NCBI GenBank assembly: GCA_029556915.1
Contig: JAKQIT010000111.1
Location: forward strand, 1-64,000
Reading direction: 5' to 3'
Source of the DNA: Pseudomonadota bacterium
GTDB lineage: Bacteria > Pseudomonadota > Gammaproteobacteria > Burkholderiales > Methylophilaceae
DNA: 64,000 bases
Shown here: positions 46,474-55,733 of the stretch, piece by piece
Layout: each line of letters opens with the position of its first letter
Position numbering within the stretch: the stretch's first letter is position 1
Notes under the pieces: generated by a model
The model's input: only the letters and a program-made list of their open reading frames with translations
Told to the model about the DNA's origin: nothing
The model's database searches: none
Program-made: the position numbers and the translations under genes

Positions 46474-47430
46474 ATGAAAAATATCATAAAACTTTTTTGC
46501 AGCATTTTAGTTATTGCAAATACCGCTTGCAACACTGTCAACAGTGCGCCTATGGCCTATATTACTAATCAGGGCGATAACTCCGTTTCGGTAATTAACA
46601 CAAAAAATAATCAAGTAACGCAGACCATCAAAGTAGGCGTTGCACCTGTTGGCGTTGCTGTTTCGCCTAAATTAAAGCGTATTTATATTTCAAATGTGGA
46701 AAGCCGGGACATATCGGTGATTGACACAAAAACCAATGCAGTAATTGACACGATTAAAATGCAAGGTTCACCCGTAGGTCTAGCTTTATCGCCTGATAAC
46801 CACACGTTGTACGTGGCCGATTGGTTTGAAAATCGTGTTTATGCAATTAACACGGAAAAGAACAGCGAAATGCGGGTGCTAAAAGTAGGTGTAGCCCCTG
46901 CGGGCTTAATAGTTAGCCCTGATGGCAAGTTACTCTATATTGCTAATAGGGACAGCAACGATATTGCCATTGTAGATACTGGCACGCTTACCATTATAAA
47001 ACGCATCACTGTTGGCAAACATCCCTTCGGACTCACTTTGAGCCAAAGCGGATTATGGCTCATAAGCGTTAACGTGATGGATGACACAGTAAGCGTCATT
47101 AACACAAAAAATAGCACGCAAGAAATCATTAAAGTGAGTTATCACCCCTATTGTGCCGCACTCAGTTTAGACGAAAAAACGCTCTACGTAACCAATACGC
47201 AAGATGATAGTGTGAGCGTGATTAACTTACCAAGCAAAAAGTTAATCGCAAAAATTGATGTAGGCAGCACCCCAGAAGGCATCAGCATTGACCACCAAAA
47301 TCGGCGCGCTTATGTCGCCAACTGGGGAAGTGATGACGTTACAGTGATAGACACCTCAACAAATAAAGTGATATCCAGTATAAAAACGGGAAACAAAAGC
47401 CGCGCATTTGGGCAATTTATATTGCAGTAA
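46474..47430 (+). CDS. YncE/YVTN family beta-propeller protein, exported
   Basis: From ATG 46474 the protein has 318 residues: a signal peptide (MKNIIKLFCSILVIANTA), then seven blades each with YVTN-like motifs (AYITNQGDNSVSVINTK, IYISNVESRDISVIDTK, LYIANRDSNDIAIVDT, LYVTNTQDDSVSVINL, AYVANWGSDDVTVIDT). Such periplasmic propellers occur near PQQ-dependent alcohol dehydrogenase systems in methylotrophs. An ATG at 46462 is an alternative start. It lies upstream of the MxaD-like gene with a 166-bp gap. Confidence 0.85.
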   Translation: MKNIIKLFCSILVIANTACNTVNSAPMAYITNQGDNSVSVINTKNNQVTQTIKVGVAPVGVAVSPKLKRIYISNVESRDISVIDTKTNAVIDTIKMQGSPVGLALSPDNHTLYVADWFENRVYAINTEKNSEMRVLKVGVAPAGLIVSPDGKLLYIANRDSNDIAIVDTGTLTIIKRITVGKHPFGLTLSQSGLWLISVNVMDDTVSVINTKNSTQEIIKVSYHPYCAALSLDEKTLYVTNTQDDSVSVINLPSKKLIAKIDVGSTPEGISIDHQNRRAYVANWGSDDVTVIDTSTNKVISSIKTGNKSRAFGQFILQ

Positions 47431-47562
47431 GTTAAGACTAATGTTGTCAACCAAGCGTAAACCTTAACGTTAAGTTGCAAGCAGTCTGCTGAAATGACTT
47501 GTTTTTCAAAAACACGGTTTCATTTATAATGACCGCTGTAGTAATCGTTTTTTTAATAATGC

Positions 47563-47578
47563 CTCTCACTGATGAGAG
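47563..47578 (+). other. Hairpin in the MxaD-like 5' leader
   Basis: CTCTCA - CTGA - TGAGAG forms a perfect 6-bp stem 4 nt upstream of the GGAG ribosome binding site (47583). A TATAAT at 47525-47530 could serve as -10. The hairpin may protect the mRNA 5' end. Confidence 0.4.
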
Positions 47579-47596
47579 TTATGGAGAAAAGTAAAC

Positions 47597-48133
47597 ATGA
47601 AAAAGATTTTAGCCTTAGTCACCCTTGGCCTAAGCATTAGCTTATTGCCATTTACCGCATCGGCGCATGGCCCATCGCCACAAAAAGTTGAAAAAACTGT
47701 GACTATCAAAGCCGATCCAGCAAAAGTGTGGGCAATCGTTAAAGATTTCGGTAATATTCACGGCTGGCATCCAGGCGTAGCCAGCACTAAAGTAGAGAAA
47801 AAAGGTGAAGATACATTTAGAACGCTCACATTTAAAGACGGCGGTCATGTTTACGAAAAACTGCGTAGCAATGACGATGCCAGCATGAAAATTAAATACG
47901 AAATCGTTGAGGGCACACTACCGCTAACCGATTACAACGCGACAATGACTGTAGAAAAAGGTGACAAACCTGGTGAGTCAAAAGTCACATGGATGGGACG
48001 TTTTTATCGTTTATACAAATTAAACCCACCTATTCCTGAAGGTCAAGATGACGCTACTGCAGTAAAAGCCATTGAAGGCATTTTTGATTCAGGCTTAGCA
48101 AACTTACAAAAGGTAGCCGAAGGCTCAAAGTAA
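47597..48133 (+). CDS. MxaD-like SRPBCC family periplasmic protein
   Basis: The 178-residue protein has a signal peptide (MKKILALVTLGLSISLLPFTASA, cleaved before HGPSPQ) and an SRPBCC fold with KADPAKVWAIVKDFGNIHGWHPGVASTKVEKKGE. This resembles MxaD, a periplasmic factor of methanol dehydrogenase clusters thought to help MDH interact with its cytochrome. No MDH structural gene is in the window, so the link to methanol oxidation is inferred from similarity and the beta-propeller neighbour. Its stop codon overlaps the ATG of a 27-codon ORF. Confidence 0.8.
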   Translation: MKKILALVTLGLSISLLPFTASAHGPSPQKVEKTVTIKADPAKVWAIVKDFGNIHGWHPGVASTKVEKKGEDTFRTLTFKDGGHVYEKLRSNDDASMKIKYEIVEGTLPLTDYNATMTVEKGDKPGESKVTWMGRFYRLYKLNPPIPEGQDDATAVKAIEGIFDSGLANLQKVAEGSK

Positions 48134-48216
48134 TGAGCCAGGCAACTGGCACAACTTCGACAAATAGCAAAAATGCACCAGTAAAAGAAGCTAAACCTTG
48201 GTGGAAATTTTGGTAG
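48133..48216 (+). CDS. 27-residue microprotein coupled to the MxaD-like gene
   Basis: An ATG inside the stop codon of the upstream gene (TAATG), preceded by GAAGG at 9 nt spacing, opens a 27-codon frame ending in TAG. The product is Ser/Thr/Asn-rich in its first half and ends KPWWKFW, a cluster of four aromatic residues that could insert into or lie on a membrane. A strong terminator follows 18 bp later, so the gene lies fully within the transcript. I do not recognise it; start context and position are the evidence for translation. Confidence 0.6.
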   Translation: MSQATGTTSTNSKNAPVKEAKPWWKFW

Positions 48217-48234
48217 CTTAAAATGACATTAACT

Positions 48235-48268
48235 GTTCGGGATTGCTATGGCAGTCCCGAACTTTTTT
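48235..48268 (+). terminator. Rho-independent terminator after the MxaD-like/microprotein pair
   Basis: GTTCGGGATTGC and GCAGTCCCGAAC form a 12-bp stem (one G-U) with loop TATG, followed by six T. Confidence 0.93.
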
Positions 48269-48367
48269 GCGGACAGAAACTGTGGTTAACTTTAGCCAAT
48301 CATATTCCGAGAATTTTATGAAATTTGATATTGACTACTTTAACTCACAAAAACAGACTTAAGTTAC

Positions 48368-49471
48368 ATGACAAGGAGCTATCACATCGCATTTGCAGCG
48401 TTAAAAAATAATAAAAATATTACAATAGCAATTATCATTTCTCTAATTCTCCACTTACTTATTGCTAGCAAATTTGCTTTTAACAGTAAAACGCCTAATA
48501 CAGTTGTAAAAGTTTTAAGCATACGCTTAGTCAATAACACAAAGCCTGAGTTAAACAGCGCTTCTGAAATTGAAAAAGAAATACTATTGCATCCGCACAC
48601 AACTAAAACTTCTAACGCGTCTAAAGATAGAGAACGTAGCGAATCCGCAATTACCACTGAAAACCAAATAAATAAGCTAGCGGAAGAAGCAGTACCTAAG
48701 TTAGATTCTGCAAGTGTAAAAAGTTTGACCCAAGCAGCCAAAATAGATACTGAGGAACCTAATACAGAGAAGCCCAACCTAACTTTGGATACTCATGAGA
48801 GCGCTGAGGTAGTCGCCTCAAAAAACTATATTGCTCCTATATACCGCTATATTGAGGCCGTGTACGAAGTGCGTAATAGCAATACATCTGGTAGTTCTCG
48901 AGTTATGTTCAATTTAGATAAAAATAATACATACACAATTAATGAATTTACCTCCTGGCCAAATAATGCTGGTTCAAACCTTACAACCATTCAAAAGAGT
49001 GATGGATCGATAACGAATGTTGGTTTAGTTTCTAGTCGCTACTCATACCAAGATAATACAGAAAATAATAGTAAAAATATTCTTTTTGATTGGGCTGAAA
49101 ATTCTGTCATTTTTCAAGACGGCGATCAACAGAGTAGTGCCGAATTACCGGTAAATACATATGATCCTCTAAATTATTTATACCAGTTTATGTTTTATGA
49201 CCCTAATAGGGAAAATGTTTTTATAACAGCTAAAATTGAAGGGCTGCAAACTTCCGCTTGCCAAATAGTTGGAGAGGAAACTTTAGTTACAATGATTGAA
49301 GATGAACTAAAAACGATTCATTTACAATGTAATGAAAATGAAAAAAAACTAGAAATATGGCTCGCGAAAGATATTCAAAACTTTCCAGTTAAGTTACTAA
49401 AGGTTGACAAAACTGGTAACATTATTCAGCAACTTAATTTAAAAACCATAGCAACTGCAAAGCGAGAATAA
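48368..49471 (+). CDS. DUF3108 domain protein with N-terminal membrane anchor
   Basis: The 367-residue protein has a transmembrane helix (about 19-37, TIAIIISLILHLLIASKF), a polar, Ser/Thr/Glu-rich linker (about 60-155), and a C-terminal DUF3108-like domain (about 155-365) with APIYRYIEAVYEVR and YDPLNYLYQFMFYDP. It resembles a TonB-like layout (anchor, linker, periplasmic domain). The gene is visibly more AT-rich than its neighbours. No good ribosome binding site is seen; a 14-codon ORF ends 5 bp upstream. Confidence 0.75.
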   Translation: MTRSYHIAFAALKNNKNITIAIIISLILHLLIASKFAFNSKTPNTVVKVLSIRLVNNTKPELNSASEIEKEILLHPHTTKTSNASKDRERSESAITTENQINKLAEEAVPKLDSASVKSLTQAAKIDTEEPNTEKPNLTLDTHESAEVVASKNYIAPIYRYIEAVYEVRNSNTSGSSRVMFNLDKNNTYTINEFTSWPNNAGSNLTTIQKSDGSITNVGLVSSRYSYQDNTENNSKNILFDWAENSVIFQDGDQQSSAELPVNTYDPLNYLYQFMFYDPNRENVFITAKIEGLQTSACQIVGEETLVTMIEDELKTIHLQCNENEKKLEIWLAKDIQNFPVKLLKVDKTGNIIQQLNLKTIATAKRE

Positions 49472-49475
49472 AGTT

Positions 49476-49519
49476 ATAGAAAAAGCCACAGTTATACAAT
49501 TAACTGTGGCTTTTTCTAT
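49476..49519. terminator. Bidirectional terminator between the DUF3108 gene and pilY1
   Basis: TAGAAAAAGCCACAGTTA and its complement form a 19-bp perfect stem, loop TACAAT, with T-runs on both strands. It serves the two convergent genes. Confidence 0.93.
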
Positions 49520-49530
49520 TGTAGTCAAAC

Positions 49531-52500
49531 CTACTCCACCAACTCCCTCCAAATGGCTCTTTTATTTTGGAAACCTCCTGGAGCATTAATTGCAAAGTCA
49601 CACTCTGCACCTACACATGGTGGTGGGCAACTGCCATCTGCTAAGCATGTTAATGGTCCGTGGATGACTACCGTACCATCGGGTTTGGTTTCAGCAACTA
49701 TCGTGATACCAGCGATAGGTGAAAGTGTCAAACGAGAAACCAAGGTATGCCCTGGGACAACACTGCCAGAGCTGACATCAAAGGCATTCAACCAACCCCG
49801 TCCATTAACATCGCAGGTACCAGTAGATGGCACAATCGTAGGCACAAACAAAATACCACTCACTAGAGTTGATCTAATATTTTGGCGCTCGCCAGAACCC
49901 AAATCTATGTACCAACCCAATTTAGTGCCCCAATTCACAATATGATTTGTGATAGTCCTTGACTGCCCATCTAAAGATGTTGTCAGAGTTTGCTCAACCA
50001 TGGAATCTCTTGGGTTTCCAGTAACAGTTGTTGTTAAGTCATCATCTTTAAATGCGTAGATTGACTGTGTTTGGAATGGCGCAACCAGATCCGATGACTC
50101 TATGTATTTACCAGTACCAATCACCACAATTCGCTTATTATCTATTGTAGTCAAAGTAGGCGTAATCATAATTGGTTGAGACTGTGGAGTTGAAGCATCA
50201 TCTTTAAAAGTAGCAAGTTTTAATGGTGATGTTCCACTGGCAGCATTAATATCAAAACGCCATAGGTTACCTAGCAAATCTCCACCATAAACTTTTAGCG
50301 AAGTAAAATTAGCGGTCGGCTCGGTAGCAAAACTAGCTACCTGAGCAAGGCCACTCGGGGTGGTTGTATTTCCAGCGCCAGTATCAAAAGTTTTCAACAA
50401 ACTACCAGTATTTGCATCTACAACGAATAAGTGTCCCTCTCCATCTCCAGGTGAAGTATTATTGTAACCTGAAGTTAATAACACAACCCAAGTGCCAGCA
50501 GAGTCTGCTAATTTAGTGACAACAGGCTTACCGTAACTGTAACCCAAGTCACTTATTGTTGAGGAGTTAATTTCCCACAATAAACTTGGTTTACTCGGAT
50601 CTGTAACGTCCAGTGCGAAGTAACCTCGACCACCTTGACCAAGACCACTAACCAAAATAGTCTTCCAAGTTGCTGTGGGTAAATTACAGTTTGCTGTGCA
50701 GATATCTGTCACTTCCAAAGGACCATTCACATAATTGGTATGTTTGTTTTTATAGTCTTTGTCAGCTAATTTCCACATATTGGGTAATACTGTATCTGGC
50801 ACAAAGGCCCAGCGTTCAGTACCATCATTAGCATTAAAAGCATGCAACATACCATCATTTGCACCGACATAAATCGTTCGACCTGAGGTTGATCTATTAG
50901 CTCCGGTCGTGTCTGTGGCAGTTCCACTGATAGTTTTAGTTACAAACGCAGAGTAGCCAGGGTCAGTGTAAACCAGTTCTGCCTTTCCTACAAAAATCGT
51001 TGGCGAGTCAACAATGTCTCCTAATACTTTAGTACGTTGACGGAAAAGACGGTCGTCTATTGCATGCCCCTCGTCATCATCAAATTCAGATTGACCTCGC
51101 AAGTAGTCAACCAAACTGTCGCCTGTAACTTGCGATTTTTGGGCTGTTGTAAACGTGCCCCATTGACTTAAGCTACTAAACTCTGTGTTATCGAAATAAC
51201 TCTTTTGAGTGGTATCTAAATTCGAATACTCAAATGATTTAAGTGTTCCGCCAACATTAGTGTATATTTTTCTGGTATCTGAGCTAGGTGATACCTTACT
51301 TTTTAGCGAGCCAATACAAGCTGGCGTAACGCTGTCCTCGTTTTCAACACACCACGCAGCACTAGCACTTAAGTTACCGCTATTATCTACAGTTCTTGCG
51401 TATAGGTTACCAGTCCAATCACCAGTAATAAAGTTTGCGTTATAAGCATATTCAGTATAACCAGTTACAGGCAACCTATTGCTAACTGCCGCAGCTGAAC
51501 CTGCACCCGTTGTTTTACCAATACTCTCAAGCATATTGATAACCCCATTTTTAACATCGTCAGGATTTTTTGCGTTAATATATTGCCCTCTACCGTTCAC
51601 CGCAGCATGCCATAAATCATCAACTGTTGCTAACTCAGACGTAGTCAACGGTGCTGTGCCATTGTCTGCAACTGGTTTTGGCCAAAATTTACCTGTCACT
51701 CCTGCTTTAATGTCTGCAAAATCGCCTGAAGTGTCAGTTTCATAAGTACGAGAGTAATTTAGATTACCATCCACTCCCAAACCTAAAGTATAGGTTTTCA
51801 TATACTGATCATGCTTACTACCGCCAGTTGCATCTTTTGCGTCATTTAAACATACATCATTCCCCAAATTACCTGTGCAGTTACTAAAACCTGTGTCTCT
51901 AAGGTCTGTTTTATAGTAGTACATTGCCACATCAGACAGCGAATCTGGTGCATCATTTGGGCTTGCAGCTTCTCGCTGAGGTGGGAATACAGTAGTTACA
52001 TCTGAGTCTTGATTGCCAACATAACTTCCTCCATCAACAGTTAGACCTTCTGAGCCATTCCAATAACCATCAGTAGTTAGCAATGTGTAATTTAATTGAC
52101 AACTGTATTGCATAGGGTCATCACTTGTTGCTAGCCCTAGCGGGTTTTTACCTGCAAAAACCCTACCTACGGTCGCAAGTGCTTCTCGCAGTGGTGTACC
52201 GCCAGATGGAACTCTATCGTACATAGTTTGAAACCATTTTTGCTTTTGTAAACCCGCGCCAGAATCAAAATCTTTTATTGGTAGATAAAAGTTTTGGTCA
52301 ACTGTCATTAAGCCAACTCGGAACTTACCATCATCTACGAAGTTAAAAGCACGTCCTGATGCTGTTTTCATCAATTGCATACGGGTACGGTAATAAGAAT
52401 ACCAGTTGGCATAGTTTGTCATCTCTTCAGAAAAGCTACACCCACTTGCGCCAACGGATCCCGAGCAGTCTGTCCGATCAGCAGTTTTTGGGTAAGTATT

Positions 52501-55146
52501 ACCAGTTTTAAGTTCAACTTTAGTCATTAGACCATAACGCGCAAATTTGAAATCTGTACCGTCTATATTACCTGTATTAGTTGCTTGACAATTACCAGAT
52601 TGAGCCCCTGTTAAATCCGTTGCTTGAGTGCGCGTTTTACAATAACGAACATAGGAAGGAAATGGGTATGTTGCATCCTCGCTACTCTGTATATTACATG
52701 TTTTCAGGTCGCCTTTAGCGCAATATTCTATAGGTGTAATTTTGTAGTAATATGGATTTGCATCATAGTAAGTTCTACCAAAAGCGTAGAAATCATTTCC
52801 CCCAAAATCAAATATTGGGTTCTTAGTACCTACTGACTGACCATTTTGATGCTCAGCCTTAGATGAAAGCCAGTTGGTTTGATTAGGTGTGTTAGCCAAG
52901 CCAGAAGTGATTTCTGGGTATTTGTATGGCCATGTGGGTGACGACAAAGCTGTATTGCTGGCAGTAGTATTGTGTTGACAGCGAGAAGACTCATACCATG
53001 CCTTATCCGAGCTAAACGAAGCCGGACGTGCTGGCGTATCGCAGAATACCAATTCTTTCATTTTCGTGAAATCCACCGTTGCACTTACTTGATTACCCGA
53101 ACTGTCTAATTTGGTACCGTCAACTCTTACACTATTCCAGTTTGTCATACTAGGTAACAAGTTATGTGACGAGCTGTTGCCATTCAGATTCGTTAAATGT
53201 GCAGGTAATGGTGCGGGTTTGCCTTGTCCAACCTTAATTGGCGATGGCGGCGGCTGGTAACTCACTGCAGGATCATAAGCCAAAGAGTTCACTTGAACAG
53301 AGCGTAATGGTGGCTCATCAACACAAGTTGAAGTTTCTAATTGACTAGTAAGGTAAGCATCCGTAGCTTCCGAATCAGAACCTAATGTGTAGGTACCAGC
53401 GGACTCCCCAGCAATAGCCACCTCAATACTTGCATTTGTGAGAATACCTGTACCACCAGTACACACTGAACCTGGCGCATCATCATGTGGGTCTTTCCAG
53501 TAACAACTTGCTGAAGTAGTGGAAGTAACCACATTATTACCATCCACAACATAGCCACCCCCTTTATTGACGTCCGTTGTGAAATTTGTAGCATCATTTG
53601 CTGGTTGTGATGTCGTAACTTTACACCCATAAGTGTCTGCCCAATCTTTCCAATAGCATGAAGTATCGGTTAAACCTGTTTTGGTATTAGTGCCATAGGT
53701 ATAACTTGTCGTATTGCTACCACTGTTACCAGGTGAAGACCCCAAAGTACAACCCGCTGTGTCTGGGTGATCTAGGTAATAGCATCTGGTATCTGTGAGT
53801 CCAGTACTATTGTTCGTGCCATAGTGATATGTATTAGTCGTAATTGTAGTACTGTGAGTTGGTGCAGCACCTAATGAGCATCCAGGAATCCCTGGCGTTG
53901 GGGCTGTATCAGAAGTGTCTTGATAACGACAACGGCTATCGCTAGCACCAGTACCATTATTAGTGCCATTAATGTAAATGGTGCTACCTGAGCTATTGCT
54001 ATGCGTAGGTATTGCCCCCAGAGTACAACCTGGAGTACCAGCTACATTCGGTGTATCTTTATAACGGCAACGACTATCGCTCGCACCTGTTCCGTTATTT
54101 GTACCATTGGTATAAGTGATAGAAGTAATCGTATTGCTATGTGCTGGTGTCGCTCCCAAGGTACAGCCAGGGGTGTCTTTAGCGTCTTGCCAATAACATG
54201 CACTATTGGACACACTTGGCACTGGGCCAAACTTGCCTACACGAACACCGCCACCTAGATTTAAGTCTGTTGTAGTGTTTCCACTATTTGCTGGTTGCGA
54301 TGTAATAACCGCACAGCCAAAGGTTTCAGGGGTAGTACCATCGCCAGAACCAGGAATATAAGGTGTTTCCCCAACCTTGGTCACGGCACCAGTCACATTT
54401 GCAACATTCGCTTTATCAATACTCACCACTCCAGTAGTGCCAGCTACGTCTGCAACATTAGCCCTATTAACAGTTACAACTCCAGTAGTTCCAGCTACGT
54501 TTGCAACATTAGCTCTATTAACACTCACCACGCCAGTGGTACCTGGAGAGCCCGTAGTATCAGCAATCGGACCTACTTTTGAGACTGTACCCGTAACGGC
54601 CGATGTAGCGCCATGTGATGTTGGGTTAACCTTCACTGGAGCGATATCTCCACTCGATGGAACTTTAACAAGGTCATGAACGATTGGCGAACTGTTTGTT
54701 CCAAGACAGCCAGAAACCGCATTATTTACTGCGGTAACTTTATAGACGCCAGATAATGTGGGCTTTCCAGGGATGGCTAGATAAATATTATCGCCAACAT
54801 TTTTTCCGTTACCCGGCGCGTAAATGGTTAAAACGTTATTTGAGTTAGCCGGTTTAGTAAGAGTTGATCCTATCGTAAACCTGTTTATTGCAACACTGGC
54901 GATATTTTTAACCGCCGCTTTACACTGACCATAATCATTTAAAGTTTCATTAGGCAATTCACTGGCCATACTGCCTGAAGAGTCTAGTATAAACATCAAA
55001 TTTGGCTTCACCGACCCAGCTGTAGCTCCTAGGGGAGTAGTGGATAGCACAGGTTGTGCTGCATATGCTAGATTTGACATTAGTAAACTAGCTACTGTAA
55101 GGAGCACAGTGCATTGTTTTGCGATATATTTATATGAAGTGTTCAT
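49531..55146 (-). CDS. pilY1: PilY1/PilC-type type IV pilus tip protein, very large
   Basis: The 1871-residue protein has a signal peptide (1-30), a VWA-like segment PNLMFILDSSGSM with MIDAS DSSGSM (55-60), and a C-terminal PilC beta-propeller domain (roughly 1350-1800) with GRTIYVGANDGMLHAFNANDG and GRGYFALDV. It is much longer than typical PilY1 (about 1100-1250 residues). The extra length includes three perfect-to-near 17-residue tandem units (203-253) and six Cys-bearing repeats (278-550). Tip adhesin and pilus-biogenesis roles are expected. It is the last gene of the minor pilin operon. Confidence 0.92.
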   Translation of the reverse strand: MNTSYKYIAKQCTVLLTVASLLMSNLAYAAQPVLSTTPLGATAGSVKPNLMFILDSSGSMASELPNETLNDYGQCKAAVKNIASVAINRFTIGSTLTKPANSNNVLTIYAPGNGKNVGDNIYLAIPGKPTLSGVYKVTAVNNAVSGCLGTNSSPIVHDLVKVPSSGDIAPVKVNPTSHGATSAVTGTVSKVGPIADTTGSPGTTGVVSVNRANVANVAGTTGVVTVNRANVADVAGTTGVVSIDKANVANVTGAVTKVGETPYIPGSGDGTTPETFGCAVITSQPANSGNTTTDLNLGGGVRVGKFGPVPSVSNSACYWQDAKDTPGCTLGATPAHSNTITSITYTNGTNNGTGASDSRCRYKDTPNVAGTPGCTLGAIPTHSNSSGSTIYINGTNNGTGASDSRCRYQDTSDTAPTPGIPGCSLGAAPTHSTTITTNTYHYGTNNSTGLTDTRCYYLDHPDTAGCTLGSSPGNSGSNTTSYTYGTNTKTGLTDTSCYWKDWADTYGCKVTTSQPANDATNFTTDVNKGGGYVVDGNNVVTSTTSASCYWKDPHDDAPGSVCTGGTGILTNASIEVAIAGESAGTYTLGSDSEATDAYLTSQLETSTCVDEPPLRSVQVNSLAYDPAVSYQPPPSPIKVGQGKPAPLPAHLTNLNGNSSSHNLLPSMTNWNSVRVDGTKLDSSGNQVSATVDFTKMKELVFCDTPARPASFSSDKAWYESSRCQHNTTASNTALSSPTWPYKYPEITSGLANTPNQTNWLSSKAEHQNGQSVGTKNPIFDFGGNDFYAFGRTYYDANPYYYKITPIEYCAKGDLKTCNIQSSEDATYPFPSYVRYCKTRTQATDLTGAQSGNCQATNTGNIDGTDFKFARYGLMTKVELKTGNTYPKTADRTDCSGSVGASGCSFSEEMTNYANWYSYYRTRMQLMKTASGRAFNFVDDGKFRVGLMTVDQNFYLPIKDFDSGAGLQKQKWFQTMYDRVPSGGTPLREALATVGRVFAGKNPLGLATSDDPMQYSCQLNYTLLTTDGYWNGSEGLTVDGGSYVGNQDSDVTTVFPPQREAASPNDAPDSLSDVAMYYYKTDLRDTGFSNCTGNLGNDVCLNDAKDATGGSKHDQYMKTYTLGLGVDGNLNYSRTYETDTSGDFADIKAGVTGKFWPKPVADNGTAPLTTSELATVDDLWHAAVNGRGQYINAKNPDDVKNGVINMLESIGKTTGAGSAAAVSNRLPVTGYTEYAYNANFITGDWTGNLYARTVDNSGNLSASAAWCVENEDSVTPACIGSLKSKVSPSSDTRKIYTNVGGTLKSFEYSNLDTTQKSYFDNTEFSSLSQWGTFTTAQKSQVTGDSLVDYLRGQSEFDDDEGHAIDDRLFRQRTKVLGDIVDSPTIFVGKAELVYTDPGYSAFVTKTISGTATDTTGANRSTSGRTIYVGANDGMLHAFNANDGTERWAFVPDTVLPNMWKLADKDYKNKHTNYVNGPLEVTDICTANCNLPTATWKTILVSGLGQGGRGYFALDVTDPSKPSLLWEINSSTISDLGYSYGKPVVTKLADSAGTWVVLLTSGYNNTSPGDGEGHLFVVDANTGSLLKTFDTGAGNTTTPSGLAQVASFATEPTANFTSLKVYGGDLLGNLWRFDINAASGTSPLKLATFKDDASTPQSQPIMITPTLTTIDNKRIVVIGTGKYIESSDLVAPFQTQSIYAFKDDDLTTTVTGNPRDSMVEQTLTTSLDGQSRTITNHIVNWGTKLGWYIDLGSGERQNIRSTLVSGILFVPTIVPSTGTCDVNGRGWLNAFDVSSGSVVPGHTLVSRLTLSPIAGITIVAETKPDGTVVIHGPLTCLADGSCPPPCVGAECDFAINAPGGFQNKRAIWRELVE
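53497..54315 (-). repeat. Cysteine-bearing tandem repeats within pilY1
   Basis: Residues about 278-550 consist of six units of roughly 40-50 residues, each opening with GC(T/S/A/K)(L/V) and closing with a second Cys in C(R/Y)Y(K/Q/L/W)D. The four central units share NGTNNGTGASDSRCRY-type segments; the two outer ones share SQPAN..D.N.GGG and SACYW. Unit-wise pairing of the cysteines as disulfides is likely. The DNA is repetitive enough that copy number could vary. Confidence 0.85.
54388..54540 (-). repeat. Three 51-bp tandem repeats within pilY1
   Basis: Residues 203-253 are three consecutive 17-residue units of the form TTGVV(S/T)(V/I)(N/D)(R/K)ANVA(N/D)V(A/T)G, encoded by 51-bp repeats that keep the reading frame. 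The flanking segments (VSKVG.. and VTKVG..) look like degenerate unit ends. Confidence 0.9.
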
Positions 55147-55193
55147 GATGTCATCTCAATCAATAAGAAAGTATTTGGTTTTAAATTCAAAAT

Positions 55194-55733
55194 TTAGTAA
55201 ACAAAAGTTTGCACATAACTTACGGTATTCTTAGGGCCAGTAACACGTGCTGTAATACGATAAATAATAGTTGGCTGCGGTGAGCCAAGTGTTTGAGTAG
55301 CAAGGCCATTATCATTTTGCATAGTTGATACCGGTCCTCTCAAGCAAGTCACAACAGGTGGGTTTGGTGCCCCTGCTGCGTTACACATACGATTAACTAC
55401 ATAGCGAATTGTATTGCCCTGTGAATCAGTAGTATCACCCACGCCATTAGCGTCAACAAAGGCCTGTGCTGTACTAGGGATGGCAGAACTAGCAAAATAA
55501 CCATTTGCTGCCGAATTGTTATTTAGCAAAGTTGGGTTAGCATTTAACCAAGTCATTGCCGTATTAATCCCAGCATCTGAAGAGTACATTGTGGATTGTT
55601 TAAATCCCAAATTGCCTGAAATCATACTATTGGTATCAACTGAGCGAATTAGAGCTACTGCCGCCAAAGACATTGCAACTAAAGCAATGAGCGAAAAAAA
55701 TAACACCACACCTTTTTGACGATTTTTAATCAT
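55194..55733 (-). CDS. pilX: PilX-like minor pilin
   Basis: The 179-residue protein has a short prepilin leader MIKNRQKG cleaved before VVLFFSLIALVAMSLAAVALIRS. Position +5 is Phe, not Glu, as in PilX/GspK-type pilins that initiate the tip complex. Its ATG overlaps the pilW stop (ATGA). The mature domain is soluble with paired cysteines near residues 117 and 130. It is directly upstream of pilY1, with which PilX forms the tip. Confidence 0.86.
   Translation of the reverse strand: MIKNRQKGVVLFFSLIALVAMSLAAVALIRSVDTNSMISGNLGFKQSTMYSSDAGINTAMTWLNANPTLLNNNSAANGYFASSAIPSTAQAFVDANGVGDTTDSQGNTIRYVVNRMCNAAGAPNPPVVTCLRGPVSTMQNDNGLATQTLGSPQPTIIYRITARVTGPKNTVSYVQTFVY

Noticed and set aside
48318-48362. 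14-codon ORF before the DUF3108 gene
   Set aside because: Too short, with no clear ribosome binding site; such frames are expected by chance in A/T-rich DNA.
49553-49945. Open frame antisense to the pilY1 3' end
   Set aside because: Overlaps the conserved propeller end of pilY1; no independent start signal.
53497-54540. CRISPR-like array in the pilY1 repeats
   Set aside because: The repeats are in-frame protein-coding units without constant repeats separated by unique spacers.
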